Below are positions 19,210 to 27,571 of a DNA stretch of 64,000 nucleotides, in pieces (within the stretch, counting starts at the first letter, position 1; the number at the start of each line of letters is the position of its first letter). The stretch is taken from positions 1,578,001 to 1,642,000 of the forward strand of contig NC_022792.1 in the NCBI RefSeq assembly GCF_000504085.1, read 5' to 3'. Under the pieces are notes generated by a model that searched no databases, was not told the origin of the DNA, and saw nothing but the letters and a program-made list of their open reading frames with translations. Origin of the DNA: Pseudothermotoga elfii DSM 9442 = NBRC 107921. Its GTDB lineage: Bacteria > Thermotogota > Thermotogae > Thermotogales > DSM-5069. Both the position numbers and the translations under genes were made by a program.

Positions 19210-20192
19210 GGATCTTAAGTGGTGTTAGACCAACGGGCAAACCACATGTTGGTAATTATATAGGTGCGTTGAAAAATTGGAAAAAACTTCAAGAAGAGGG
19301 AAATGAGTGTTTTTATTTTGTTGCAGACTGGCATGCTTTAACCACGGCTTATTCAGAAACTGATGAACTAAAAACTTTCACAAGAGAAGTTATGAGATCT
19401 TTTCTCGCCTGCGGCCTTAATCCGGAAAAATCAATTCTCTTCGTTCAATCTGCCATAAAGGAACATTCTGAACTTGCTCTTTTATTCTCTATGATAGTCC
19501 CCATATCCTGGCTTGAAAGGGTCCCAACATACAAAGAAATGCGCCAACAACTTTCAGATAAAGATCTATCAAATGCAGGATTTCTACTTTATCCAGTTTT
19601 GCAAGCAGCTGATATACTCATGTATCTGGCTGAAGGTGTGCCAGTTGGCGAAGATCAGACTTATCATGTTGAATTAACCAGAGAAATAGCGAGAAGATTC
19701 AATTATATATACGGTGAAACATTTCCAGAACCAAAAACTCTTTTATCGATAATCCCGAAATTACCGGGTACTGATGGCAGAAAAATGAGCAAGAGTTATG
19801 GAAATACAATACCACTTGAAAATACTCTGAGCAACCTTGAAAAATCTATACTGCCAATGATGACTGATCCAGCAAGAAAGAGGAGAACAGATCCTGGAAA
19901 CCCCGAGAAATGCCCCGTGTGGGATTACCATAAAGCTTTTGAGATTAATGACGAAGAAAGCCAATGGGTTATTGAAGGATGTACGAAAGCAAAGATAGGC
20001 TGCATTGATTGCAAAAAGCTGCTCATTAAAAATATGAAGAAGGAACTTGAACCAATCTGGATTGGCTATGCGAAAATAGATTCTGATCCACATTACGTTG
20101 ATGATATTATGGAGGAAGGTAACAAAAAGGCAAGATTTGTTGCTCAAAATACGATGAATCTCGTCCGAGAAAAAATGCATCTCTTATTTTGA
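19206..20192 (+). CDS. trpS: Tryptophanyl-tRNA synthetase
   Basis: Class I synthetase charging tRNA-Trp. The N-terminal SGVRPTGKPHVGNYIGAL contains the HIGH-like element and KMSKSYGN is the KMSKS loop. The 328-residue length is normal. The C-terminal half carries several Cys (CTKAKIGCIDCKK), as in some thermophile TrpRS proteins where an iron-sulfur site has been described. Start codon TTG, overlapping the folD stop. Confidence 0.95.
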   Translation: MRILSGVRPTGKPHVGNYIGALKNWKKLQEEGNECFYFVADWHALTTAYSETDELKTFTREVMRSFLACGLNPEKSILFVQSAIKEHSELALLFSMIVPISWLERVPTYKEMRQQLSDKDLSNAGFLLYPVLQAADILMYLAEGVPVGEDQTYHVELTREIARRFNYIYGETFPEPKTLLSIIPKLPGTDGRKMSKSYGNTIPLENTLSNLEKSILPMMTDPARKRRTDPGNPEKCPVWDYHKAFEINDEESQWVIEGCTKAKIGCIDCKKLLIKNMKKELEPIWIGYAKIDSDPHYVDDIMEEGNKKARFVAQNTMNLVREKMHLLF

Positions 20193-20201
20193 GGTGATCT
20201 T

Positions 20202-20888
20202 CTGGAATTAGTATTTCGTTTGCAGGAATTTGAAGGTCCACTTGATTTACTACTTTACCTGGTCAGAAGGCGCAAAATAAATGTGCGCGAGATTTCTATT
20301 TCGCAGTTAGCAGATGAATTCATTGAACATGTAGAGCAGATGAAAAAGCTCGATCTGAATATCACATCTGATTTTCTCACCACGGCAACGCAACTTATGG
20401 AAATCAAAGCCAGATACATGATACCTGCTCTGAGCGAAAAAGAAGTTAAAGAACTAAAAAAACGCGAAGAAGATATATACAGGAGGCTGGAACTTTATGA
20501 ACAAATAAAGCAACTCAGTGAAGACCTTCAGAATAGAGTTAAAAGTATGGCTGGAAGGAAAGCGGTCCGTCTGGCTGCCCTACCTCAAATAGAACATGAA
20601 AAACTAACCCTTGTCCTTCAATCAGCTTTACAGGAGATCAGCATAAAAAAAGCCGTCTACAAAATTAGAAAACAATCGATGACAGTTGAACAGGCAATGG
20701 AAAATATACTGGAAAATTTGTCAAAAGATCAGGAAATAAATCTCTACGATATTTTAAAAAAAGCCGAAGATCGCTACCAATTGATAATATATTTTCTTGC
20801 TATACTGGAACTCATTTTTTTCAAAAAAATCTCACTTTTTGAGAAAGAGAATGATTTTATCTTGAGGGGGAATGGGTTTGAAGCTTAA
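20202..20888 (+). CDS. scpA: Segregation and condensation protein A
   Basis: Kleisin subunit of the bacterial SMC-ScpAB condensin. The N-terminal EFEGPLDLLLYLVRRRKINVREI is diagnostic, and a winged-helix end follows the helical middle. The first ordinary in-frame start is TTG at 20220 (MQEFEGPLD), which has no SD. The CTG at 20202 stands five bases after GAGGTG and adds MELVFR, restoring the usual N-terminal strand of ScpA. The trpS stop at 20190-20192 is in the same frame, so no other upstream start is possible. Confidence 0.9.
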   Translation: MELVFRLQEFEGPLDLLLYLVRRRKINVREISISQLADEFIEHVEQMKKLDLNITSDFLTTATQLMEIKARYMIPALSEKEVKELKKREEDIYRRLELYEQIKQLSEDLQNRVKSMAGRKAVRLAALPQIEHEKLTLVLQSALQEISIKKAVYKIRKQSMTVEQAMENILENLSKDQEINLYDILKKAEDRYQLIIYFLAILELIFFKKISLFEKENDFILRGNGFEA

Positions 20889-21390
20889 TGCCATAATGGA
20901 GGCACTTATATTTGCATCAAAAGGCATGACAGTACAGCAACTTGCAAAAATAGCAGAAATAACAGAAGAACAGGCTGAAAAGGCTCTTTATGAATTATCC
21001 CGGCACTATGGCGGCGAAGAACATGGCGTGGAGCTTAAGAAGATAGGAGATGTTTATAGGTTCTACACAAAACCTGAATATTCAGAGTTTGTGAAAAAAA
21101 TTGGTAAAACAATTTATTCAAAACTTTCTGCCGCACAGATGGAAATAGTAGCCGCAATAATACTCAACGGTCCTTCAACGGTTCAATCGTTAAATGAAAT
21201 GAGAGGCAAAGATTCTTCTGCCATCGTGAGATTTCTGCACAAATCCGGAATTCTGGTGAGAAAAAGACATGGGAACAGTTATTTATATCAGCTGAGCGAG
21301 AATTTCAAAGACTTTCTCATGATAGAAGAGGTGCTCGAACAATTCGAGCACCTCAAGCAAGCTAAATACGAACCTTCTTCTGAGGCTTGA
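20878..21390 (+). CDS. scpB: Segregation and condensation protein B
   Basis: Winged-helix partner of ScpA in the condensin complex. It has the typical AIMEALIFASKGMTVQQLAKI N terminus and a central AAQMEIVAAIILNGPSTVQSLNEMRG. Two starts are possible: ATG at 20872, too close to GAGGGGG, and TTG at 20878, seven bases after it, which I prefer. It overlaps the end of scpA. Its last codons overlap the convergent NuoF-like gene by 29 bases and contain a perfect 12-bp inverted repeat. Confidence 0.9.
   Translation: MKLNAIMEALIFASKGMTVQQLAKIAEITEEQAEKALYELSRHYGGEEHGVELKKIGDVYRFYTKPEYSEFVKKIGKTIYSKLSAAQMEIVAAIILNGPSTVQSLNEMRGKDSSAIVRFLHKSGILVRKRHGNSYLYQLSENFKDFLMIEEVLEQFEHLKQAKYEPSSEA
21328..21354. 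terminator. Perfect 12-bp inverted repeat in the convergent scpB/NuoF-like overlap
   Basis: GAGGTGCTCGAA-CAA-TTCGAGCACCTC lies inside the last codons of scpB and just past the stop of the minus-strand redox operon. It probably acts as a terminator or 3' end block for the minus transcript (a weak TTCT tract follows on that strand) while also encoding ScpB residues. Confidence 0.55.
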
Positions 21391-22987
21391 CAAAATTACA
21401 GACTCCATGGGGGCATTTCTCAACGCCAACATGGCTCAGAAAATCATGTTCAAAATTGTTTAAAATAGATAGCAAGGGCACGTTTATACTTTGGCCAAGC
21501 CCACAGAGAGAAGCTTCCTGTGTGATAATGGCTATTTTTCTGAGCGTTTCAAGGTCTTCTTCTTTACCCTGGCCCTTACTCATTCTCTCAAGTATTTGCA
21601 CAGATAGTCTTGTGCCTTCTCTACAGGGTGTGCACTTTCCACAAGATTCGTGCTCAAAGAACATCATCGTATTTAATGCCACGTCAACAGGACAGGTATC
21701 TTCCGACATTGCCAGTATGACGCCAGATCCTATGGATACACCATGATTCTTGAAAGAGTCATAGTCAAGCGCTACATCAAGTTTGTCTACACCAACAAAT
21801 GTTCCAGCTGTTCCGCCAGTCTGTACCATGTAAAGTTGCTTGCCGCCAACGAGACCTCCACCAAATCTGTAAATTAAATCACGAACAGTCACGCCCATTG
21901 GGACTTCAACTATTCCACGCCTGACAACATTACCAACAAGCGAGAAAACCTTCGTTCCTGGAGAAGAAGGTGTTCCAAAAGACTTAAACCAGCCCGGGCC
22001 ATTTTGGATAATGGGCGGGATATTCGCAAAAGTTTCAACGTTGTTTATCACAGTCGGTTTGCCAAACAAACCATTTGTTGGTGGATATGGCGGTTTTAAC
22101 CTTGGCCTGCCAGATTTTCCTTCGATCGATTCAAGCAAGGCTGTTTCTTCACCACATATATATGCGCCCGCACCAAGTCTCACAACGAGGTCAAAATCAA
22201 ATCCACTTCCCATTATGTCTTTTCCAAGAAATCCATACTCGTAAGCATCTTTTATCGCTTTCTGGATATTTTCTACAGAACCGTAATACTCACCTCTTAT
22301 ATATATGTATCCCTTAGTTGCTCCAACTGCATAGCCACAAATCACCATCGCTTCAATAACAGAATGTGGATCCCCTTCCATTATCAATCTGTCCTTAAAA
22401 GTACCTGGTTCTCCTTCGTCTGCGTTACATACAACATACTTCTGATCGGCTTGAACTTTCGCTGTCAAATCCCATTTGAGCCCTGTGGGAAAACCGGCAC
22501 CACCTCTACCACGAAGACCAGATTCTTTTACCCAGTCTATTACCTGATTGGGTTTCATTTCTTTCAAGACTCTGTGTAATGCGAAATAACCATCTCGCGC
22601 TATATATTCATCTATGTTCTTTGGGTCTATTAATCCCACGTTCCTCAAAACAATTCTTGTTTCAGCGCTGACTTTTTCTTTTTCAACGACCAATTTCAGT
22701 TTCTCTCTGGGTATTTCTAAAGAGAGCACTGTTCTACCTTTTAAAAGGTGTTCCGTAGCTATTTTTTCTACATCGGAAACTGTATTAACTGAATAATAAA
22801 CATCATCCGGGAAGACAGCCATTACAACTCCCTGAGTATAAACACCCATTGAACCTGTCTCAAGAACATCCACTGTGTCTTTCAGGTTGTATTTTTCCAC
22901 AAGCTCTCTCAAGTAGTTAACAAACTGCCTTGCACCAAGTAAAACACTGTTTGAATCAACTGAAACGAGTACAAGCATAGGTTTCAT
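21362..22987 (-). CDS. NuoF-like NADH-binding subunit, second copy, with degenerate N-terminal domain
   Basis: FMN/NADH-binding flavoprotein of the NuoF/HydB family. The central part is intact: GLRGRGGAGFPTGLKW, CNADEGEPGTFKDR, GAGAYICGEETALLESIEG and the 4Fe-4S ligands SCGKCTPCREGT with SLCGLG. The N-terminal thioredoxin-like domain is present as a fold, but all four [2Fe-2S] cysteines are gone (GSMGVY replaces GCMGAC). The C-terminal two-cluster ferredoxin of the first copy is missing (541 against 599 residues). It overlaps the preceding NuoE-like gene by four bases. Probably an NADH entry module with fewer clusters. Confidence 0.88.
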   Translation of the reverse strand: MKPMLVLVSVDSNSVLLGARQFVNYLRELVEKYNLKDTVDVLETGSMGVYTQGVVMAVFPDDVYYSVNTVSDVEKIATEHLLKGRTVLSLEIPREKLKLVVEKEKVSAETRIVLRNVGLIDPKNIDEYIARDGYFALHRVLKEMKPNQVIDWVKESGLRGRGGAGFPTGLKWDLTAKVQADQKYVVCNADEGEPGTFKDRLIMEGDPHSVIEAMVICGYAVGATKGYIYIRGEYYGSVENIQKAIKDAYEYGFLGKDIMGSGFDFDLVVRLGAGAYICGEETALLESIEGKSGRPRLKPPYPPTNGLFGKPTVINNVETFANIPPIIQNGPGWFKSFGTPSSPGTKVFSLVGNVVRRGIVEVPMGVTVRDLIYRFGGGLVGGKQLYMVQTGGTAGTFVGVDKLDVALDYDSFKNHGVSIGSGVILAMSEDTCPVDVALNTMMFFEHESCGKCTPCREGTRLSVQILERMSKGQGKEEDLETLRKIAIITQEASLCGLGQSINVPLLSILNNFEHDFLSHVGVEKCPHGVCNFVKPQKKVRI

Positions 22988-23472
22988 TGTTTCTCACCAC
23001 CCTGGCGAAGGCTTTCGATAATTTCTCTGATTTTTTTGACAGTAAGATCACCATAATATTGATCATTTATCATGATAACAGGAGCCACGCCACATAGGCC
23101 TAAACAACTTGTAGTTTCAAGCGTGAACAGTCCATCTTCCGTTGTTTCACCAAATTTCACATTGAGCATCTCTTGAATTGCTTTAACAATTTCCCTTCCT
23201 CCCGTGACATGGCATGGTAAATTGACACACACTCTTATGACATACCTTCCAAGTGGCTTCGTAGAGAACATTGTGTAAAAAGTCAGAACTTCATAAACCT
23301 TAGATGGTGGAACATTGAGCTCTTCAGCAACTATTTCAGCTGCTTCCGGGGGTATGTAATTTCCAAAATGATCCTGAATTCGATGCAATATGTTAATGAG
23401 TATATCTCTTTCTTCAAGAGACTGAGAGCTAACCTCTTTGATAAGCGCGCACACCTTCTCACGATCAATCAT
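22984..23472 (-). CDS. NuoE-like [2Fe-2S] subunit, second copy
   Basis: Thioredoxin-like [2Fe-2S] electron carrier of the HydC/NuoE/HndA type. The four ligands C82-x4-C87 and C123-x3-C127 are present. The N-terminal helical bundle precedes them, and the 162-residue length is usual. It has a good SD (AAGGAGG) 15 bases after the first NuoF-like gene and overlaps the second one, so each NuoF copy has its own NuoE partner. Confidence 0.9.
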   Translation of the reverse strand: MIDREKVCALIKEVSSQSLEERDILINILHRIQDHFGNYIPPEAAEIVAEELNVPPSKVYEVLTFYTMFSTKPLGRYVIRVCVNLPCHVTGGREIVKAIQEMLNVKFGETTEDGLFTLETTSCLGLCGVAPVIMINDQYYGDLTVKKIREIIESLRQGGEKQ

Positions 23473-23487
23473 GAAAATGCCTCCTTC

Positions 23488-25287
23488 TTATGGCGATACT
23501 TTGCTTATAGCACCGAACCTGCAAACCTCAATGCAGCTACCACATCTTATACAGATATCGTTGTCTATAACATGAGTCTTTCTGACCTCGCCTGATATAG
23601 CATTCACAGGACAGACTCTCGCGCAAGCTGTGCAGCCAACACATTTTGCAGAATCTATCACGTATCTTATCAAGTTCTTGCATTTTAACGCAGGGCATCT
23701 CTTTTCTTTGACATGTGCTTCATATTCATCGCGATAATACTGTAAAGTGCTCAAAACAGGATTGGGTGCAGTTTGCCCAAGACCACACAATGACGTATCT
23801 TTTATCACATTTGCAAGCCTTTCGAGTTCTTCCAGATCCCTTTCAGTTCCTTCGCCCGAAGTTATCTTATCCAGAATTTTCAGCATCTGTTTTGTACCTT
23901 CTCTGCATGGTGTGCATTTTCCACAGGATTCGTCAACAGTAAACTCCAGGAAAAATCTGGCTACATCAACCATACAATCATCTTCATCCATAACAATCAT
24001 TCCGCCAGATCCCATAATAGCCCCAAGCTTTTGAAGAGATTCGTAATCAACAGGTGTGTCAAAATAATCTGAAGGTATACAACCACCGCTTGGCCCACCT
24101 GTTTGAACTGCTTTGATTTTCTTTCCAGTTGACGAACCTCCACCTATTTCATACAAAAGCTCCTTAAGCGTTATCCCCATGGGAACTTCTACTAAGCCTG
24201 TGTTGGTTATTTTTCCAGCGAGAGCGAAAACCTTGGTACCAGGGGATTTTTCAGTCCCTATACTTCTGAACCAGTCTGCTCCCTTTATTATTATTGGTGG
24301 GATACAGGCAAGCGTTTCAACATTGTTGATCACTGTAGGACATCCCCAAACACCACTTTGAGCTGGATATGGAGGTTTCACCCTCGGTTGACCCCTTTTG
24401 CCTTCAATTGAAGCTATCAAAGCGGTTTCTTCTCCACAAACAAAAGCTCCTGCTCCTATTCTTATCTCAATATCAAAGCCAAAATTGCTATCCATTATAT
24501 TTTCGCCAAGAAAACCGTATTCTTTTGCCTGAGATATTGCTGCATTTAGTCTCTCAATAGCGAGCGGGTATTCCGCACGAACATATATGTATCCTTGATT
24601 TGCTCCTATTGCATAACCAGCTATCGCCATTGCCTCGAGGATTGTGTGGGGGTCACCTTCAAGCACAGATCGATCCATGAACGCTCCTGGATCTCCCTCG
24701 TCTGCGTTGCAGATGATATATTTTTTCTCTCCTTTTGACTTTCTGGTGAGTTCCCATTTGAGTCCGGTTGGAAAGCCTGCACCACCTCTACCACGGAGCC
24801 CACTCTTTTTTACTTCCTCAACAACCTGGTCCGGACTCATATGCTTTAAAACTTTTGCCAGAGCAAAATAGCCATCCCTGGCTATATACTCCTCTATGTT
24901 CATAGGATCTATGTATCCGACATTTCGTGTAGCAATTTTCACCTGTCTTGCAAAAAAAGGCAGCTTTTCGACGGCCTCCGGTACTGTTTCACCTGTAGGC
25001 ATCTTGTAAAGATGTTCTTTGACAATTCTTCCTTTCAAAATGTGTTCCTCTACAATTCTCCTGGCTGCCTGAGGCGTCAATTTTTGATAAAATACGCCTT
25101 CAGGATAAATAACCATCAATGGACCAAGGCTGCACGCACCCATGCACCCGGTTTCAACAACCCTAACAACCTCGCTCAACGCATACTTCTCTATCTCACT
25201 TTCAAGAGCCTGCTTGACACTTTCCTCACCAGCGGAGATACAAGCTCCTCCTGCACAAATAAGTACTGTGGTTGCAGTCAACGGCAC
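23488..25287 (-). CDS. NuoF-like NADH-binding subunit with N- and C-terminal ferredoxin domains (HydB/HndC type)
   Basis: A large iron-sulfur flavoprotein. Residues 1-95 are a thioredoxin-like [2Fe-2S] domain with C11, C16, C48 and C52. The middle has GLRGRGGAGFPTGLKW, CNADEGDPGAFMDR, GAGAFVCGEETALIASIEG and the SCGKCTPCREGT/SLCGLG 4Fe-4S site. The C terminus is a two-[4Fe-4S] ferredoxin (CVGCTACARVCP and CIRCGSCIEVCR). This architecture is that of the beta subunit of bifurcating hydrogenases and related complexes. It starts with GTG after AGAGGTGAT. Confidence 0.93.
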   Translation of the reverse strand: MPLTATTVLICAGGACISAGEESVKQALESEIEKYALSEVVRVVETGCMGACSLGPLMVIYPEGVFYQKLTPQAARRIVEEHILKGRIVKEHLYKMPTGETVPEAVEKLPFFARQVKIATRNVGYIDPMNIEEYIARDGYFALAKVLKHMSPDQVVEEVKKSGLRGRGGAGFPTGLKWELTRKSKGEKKYIICNADEGDPGAFMDRSVLEGDPHTILEAMAIAGYAIGANQGYIYVRAEYPLAIERLNAAISQAKEYGFLGENIMDSNFGFDIEIRIGAGAFVCGEETALIASIEGKRGQPRVKPPYPAQSGVWGCPTVINNVETLACIPPIIIKGADWFRSIGTEKSPGTKVFALAGKITNTGLVEVPMGITLKELLYEIGGGSSTGKKIKAVQTGGPSGGCIPSDYFDTPVDYESLQKLGAIMGSGGMIVMDEDDCMVDVARFFLEFTVDESCGKCTPCREGTKQMLKILDKITSGEGTERDLEELERLANVIKDTSLCGLGQTAPNPVLSTLQYYRDEYEAHVKEKRCPALKCKNLIRYVIDSAKCVGCTACARVCPVNAISGEVRKTHVIDNDICIRCGSCIEVCRFGAISKVSP

Positions 25288-25302
25288 TCAGATCACCTCT
25301 TC

Positions 25303-25680
25303 TTATATTTCCCCTTTTCTAACCAAAAGATCTGTCACGACTTGATTTGACATTATATGAAGCTTGACGATTCTCTTGGCATTCTCTGAATTGACATGTC
25401 CATAAACAACTGGCTCCTGACCCTCAATCCTCACTTCAACGGTTGGTTCTACTTCACAAAGTCCCATGCATCCAGATTGAACAACTGCTATGTCATTAAT
25501 GTTATTCTCATCAAGCGCTTCGACGATCGCTTTCAGAGTATCTTTTGCTCCAGCTGCAATTCCACATGTTCCCATTGCCACTGTGATTTTTCCTCTTTTG
25601 CCTGCATCTCTGAGCTGAAGTTCTTTTATTGCTTTTTCTTTGATCTTCATAAGTTCTTCAAGAGATTTTATTTTGCTCAT
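25303..25680 (-). CDS. HndB-like thioredoxin-fold [2Fe-2S] ferredoxin
   Basis: A small 125-residue protein with an N-terminal charged helix and a thioredoxin-like ferredoxin domain. Only three cysteines fall in the ligand region (C39 in MGTCGIAAGA; C71 and C75 in GCMGLCE), so a fourth ligand is not obvious; HndB-type proteins have the same GTCGIA pattern. It lies between the NuoE-like and NuoF-like genes, giving the same order as hndA-hndB-hndC. ATG start with GGAGGTG, one base after the previous stop. Confidence 0.85.
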   Translation of the reverse strand: MSKIKSLEELMKIKEKAIKELQLRDAGKRGKITVAMGTCGIAAGAKDTLKAIVEALDENNINDIAVVQSGCMGLCEVEPTVEVRIEGQEPVVYGHVNSENAKRIVKLHIMSNQVVTDLLVRKGEI

Positions 25681-26175
25681 CTATTTGTTCACCTCCCTGT
25701 ATTTTTCAATAATCCTCGGAACCATGTCTGGCTTGACTCTTCCATAGAAATCTTTTTCACCGACAAGTACCACCGGAGCCATACTGCAAGCTCCAAGGCA
25801 TCTGACTGCATGTACTGAGAACTGACCATCTTTGGTTGGCTCTTCAGCTGAAGTAGCAAGTTCTTCAAGAAATCTTTCAAATATTCTGTCTGCGCCCTTT
25901 ACGTAACAGGCAGTGCCAAGGCAAACTTTGACCTGCACCTTGCCCTTTGGTCTTGTTGAAAAAAAGTTGTAAAATGTCACGACACCATAAACTTGTGAAA
26001 CAGGAATTTTTAGCATCTCTGCTATGTGATTCTGTACCTCGGGTGAGAGATACCCGAAAAGTTCCTGCGCTTTCTGAAGAACCGAGATGAGCTTGTCTGG
26101 TTTTGCTCCTGTTGAAGCTATGTACTCATCCAACTCTTTGAAGAGACGCTCTCCTGTAGTGCAAGTATCAGGCAA
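25681..26175 (-). CDS. NuoE-like [2Fe-2S] subunit, first copy (HndA type)
   Basis: First gene of the redox operon. The NuoE ligands are C-x4-C in VCLGTACYV and C-x3-C in RCLGACSMAP. About 165 residues. The GTG at 26184 lies inside the SD (AACAGGAGGTG); the TTG at 26175, about eight bases after AGGAGG, is the more likely start. It would pass electrons from the FMN of NuoF to a catalytic subunit that is not encoded in this window. Confidence 0.9.
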   Translation of the reverse strand: MPDTCTTGERLFKELDEYIASTGAKPDKLISVLQKAQELFGYLSPEVQNHIAEMLKIPVSQVYGVVTFYNFFSTRPKGKVQVKVCLGTACYVKGADRIFERFLEELATSAEEPTKDGQFSVHAVRCLGACSMAPVVLVGEKDFYGRVKPDMVPRIIEKYREVNK

Positions 26176-26215
26176 CTGCTTCACCTCCTGTTAATAAATT
26201 CACAAATCTAAGTCG

Positions 26216-26221
26216 ATTATA
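26216..26221 (-). promoter_or_regulatory. Putative -10 box of the NuoE/NuoF redox operon
   Basis: TATAAT on the minus strand about 40 bases before the first NuoE-like start. The -35 hexamer at 17-base spacing is poor (GTGAGT). TTGTGAATTTATTAA downstream resembles one half of a Rex-type site, but no second half was found. Confidence 0.35.
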
Positions 26222-26314
26222 CCATCGTAATCACCAAAACTCACATTCTAAATTCACCTTTGCCTTACAGAAACAATTCTTTTTAGACTATATAATCAAT
26301 ATGTGAAAATAAAG

Positions 26315-26320
26315 TATAAT
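26315..26320 (+). promoter_or_regulatory. Putative -10 box of the glycerol-1-phosphate dehydrogenase-like gene
   Basis: TATAAT ends nine bases before the GTG at 26330 and 18 before the TTG at 26339. Transcription would start near 26327, so the mRNA would have almost no leader. Confidence 0.4.
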
Positions 26321-26338
26321 TAAAGCCAGGTGAAGAAC

Positions 26339-27571
26339 TTGCTCGAACTTTTAGGGAAAAAGATTCAGTGCAATTGTGGAAAAATTCACACGATACCAAG
26401 CGTTAATATTGTATGGGATAGATTCAGCAATACATATTTTTCCAACAAAAAATCCCTATTTGTTGCAGATGAAAATACAACCAATCTATCAAATTTGTCC
26501 GGAAAAAATGTGCTTATCCTTACAGATCCTCGCAGAGTAACGGCAACTGTGGAAAATGTTGATAAAGTTCTGAAAATCTTAGGCAATGAAGATATGATTG
26601 TCTCTATAGGGTCTGGAAGCCTTACAGATATTGCAAAATATGCTGCTTATCTTTCAAAAAAGGAATTTTCCTGTGTTCCAACCGCTCCATCAGTTGATGG
26701 TTACACTTCATCTGCTGCCCCATTGATGGTGAATGGTATCAAACAAACTCTTGACGCAAAAACTCCCAGGACAATTATTCTCGATATTGATATTCTGAGG
26801 AATTGCCCGCTCGATCTTTTAAGAGCTGGCATTGGAGATATCTCAGCAAAAGTGATAGCAAGATTTGACTGGTTATTGTCTCACCATATAACCGGTGAAT
26901 ACATTTGTGATTTTTTCTGGAACAATTTGGAAGATGTGCTGTTTGAATTGTTGAAAGATGTAAATAATATTTTCCAGAGGGAAAAAAATTTCGTCTCAAA
27001 ATTGATGACAGCTCAGTTGATCTCGGGGCTCAACATCACAGTTGCGGGAAATTCAAGGCCTGCATCTGGATCAGAACATCTGATTTCACATTTTCTGGAG
27101 ATGGTTTATGAAGCCCGGGGAGAATTGCCACTGTTCCATGGATTACAGGTTGCTATGGGAACATATATATCCCTTCATGCATATGAAATTTTGTTTGAAG
27201 ATATACCGCTCGAGAAATCCAGCGATAATCTGGAAGAGAAAAAAAGATCCCTGATTCAACTTTTTGGGCCAAAAAAAGCAGAGAATTTCTTGCGGATATA
27301 CAGAAACAAAAATATGGTAAAAATTGCAAATCTGAATAAAATAAAAAAATCACTCGAGAAAACCTATCTGCGGTTTTCTCCGCTGCTTAAAAATGTCTGT
27401 AAAGTTATAGATGTCGGGGAACTTTTTAAAAACTATTCCAGGGATGTTATAAAACAGGCAATTAATCTTTCAAATATGCTGAGGGAAAGATACACGGTGC
27501 TTGATTTTCTTGATTCTTCAGGTATTTTGAAATCCTTTTCTGATTGGATAGTTGAAAAAGCAGGCCGGTGA
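26339..27571 (+). CDS. Glycerol-1-phosphate dehydrogenase family protein (AraM/EgsA-like)
   Basis: A member of the iron-alcohol-dehydrogenase superfamily, closest in pattern to NAD(P)-dependent glycerol-1-phosphate dehydrogenase, which makes the glycerol backbone of archaeal-type ether lipids or of heptaprenylglycerol phosphate in Bacillus. Features are [28 protein letters not shown], Asp in [10 protein letters not shown], and metal-type His in [10 protein letters not shown] and [13 protein letters not shown] at 26330 is an alternative start, but AGGTGA there is a good SD for TTG at 26339. It overlaps the next gene by four bases. Confidence 0.8.
   Translation: MLELLGKKIQCNCGKIHTIPSVNIVWDRFSNTYFSNKKSLFVADENTTNLSNLSGKNVLILTDPRRVTATVENVDKVLKILGNEDMIVSIGSGSLTDIAKYAAYLSKKEFSCVPTAPSVDGYTSSAAPLMVNGIKQTLDAKTPRTIILDIDILRNCPLDLLRAGIGDISAKVIARFDWLLSHHITGEYICDFFWNNLEDVLFELLKDVNNIFQREKNFVSKLMTAQLISGLNITVAGNSRPASGSEHLISHFLEMVYEARGELPLFHGLQVAMGTYISLHAYEILFEDIPLEKSSDNLEEKKRSLIQLFGPKKAENFLRIYRNKNMVKIANLNKIKKSLEKTYLRFSPLLKNVCKVIDVGELFKNYSRDVIKQAINLSNMLRERYTVLDFLDSSGILKSFSDWIVEKAGR

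Noticed and set aside
26185-26260. Rex-type operator upstream of the redox operon
   Set aside because: Only one half-site-like sequence (TTGTGAA) is present; the second arm of the palindrome is missing.
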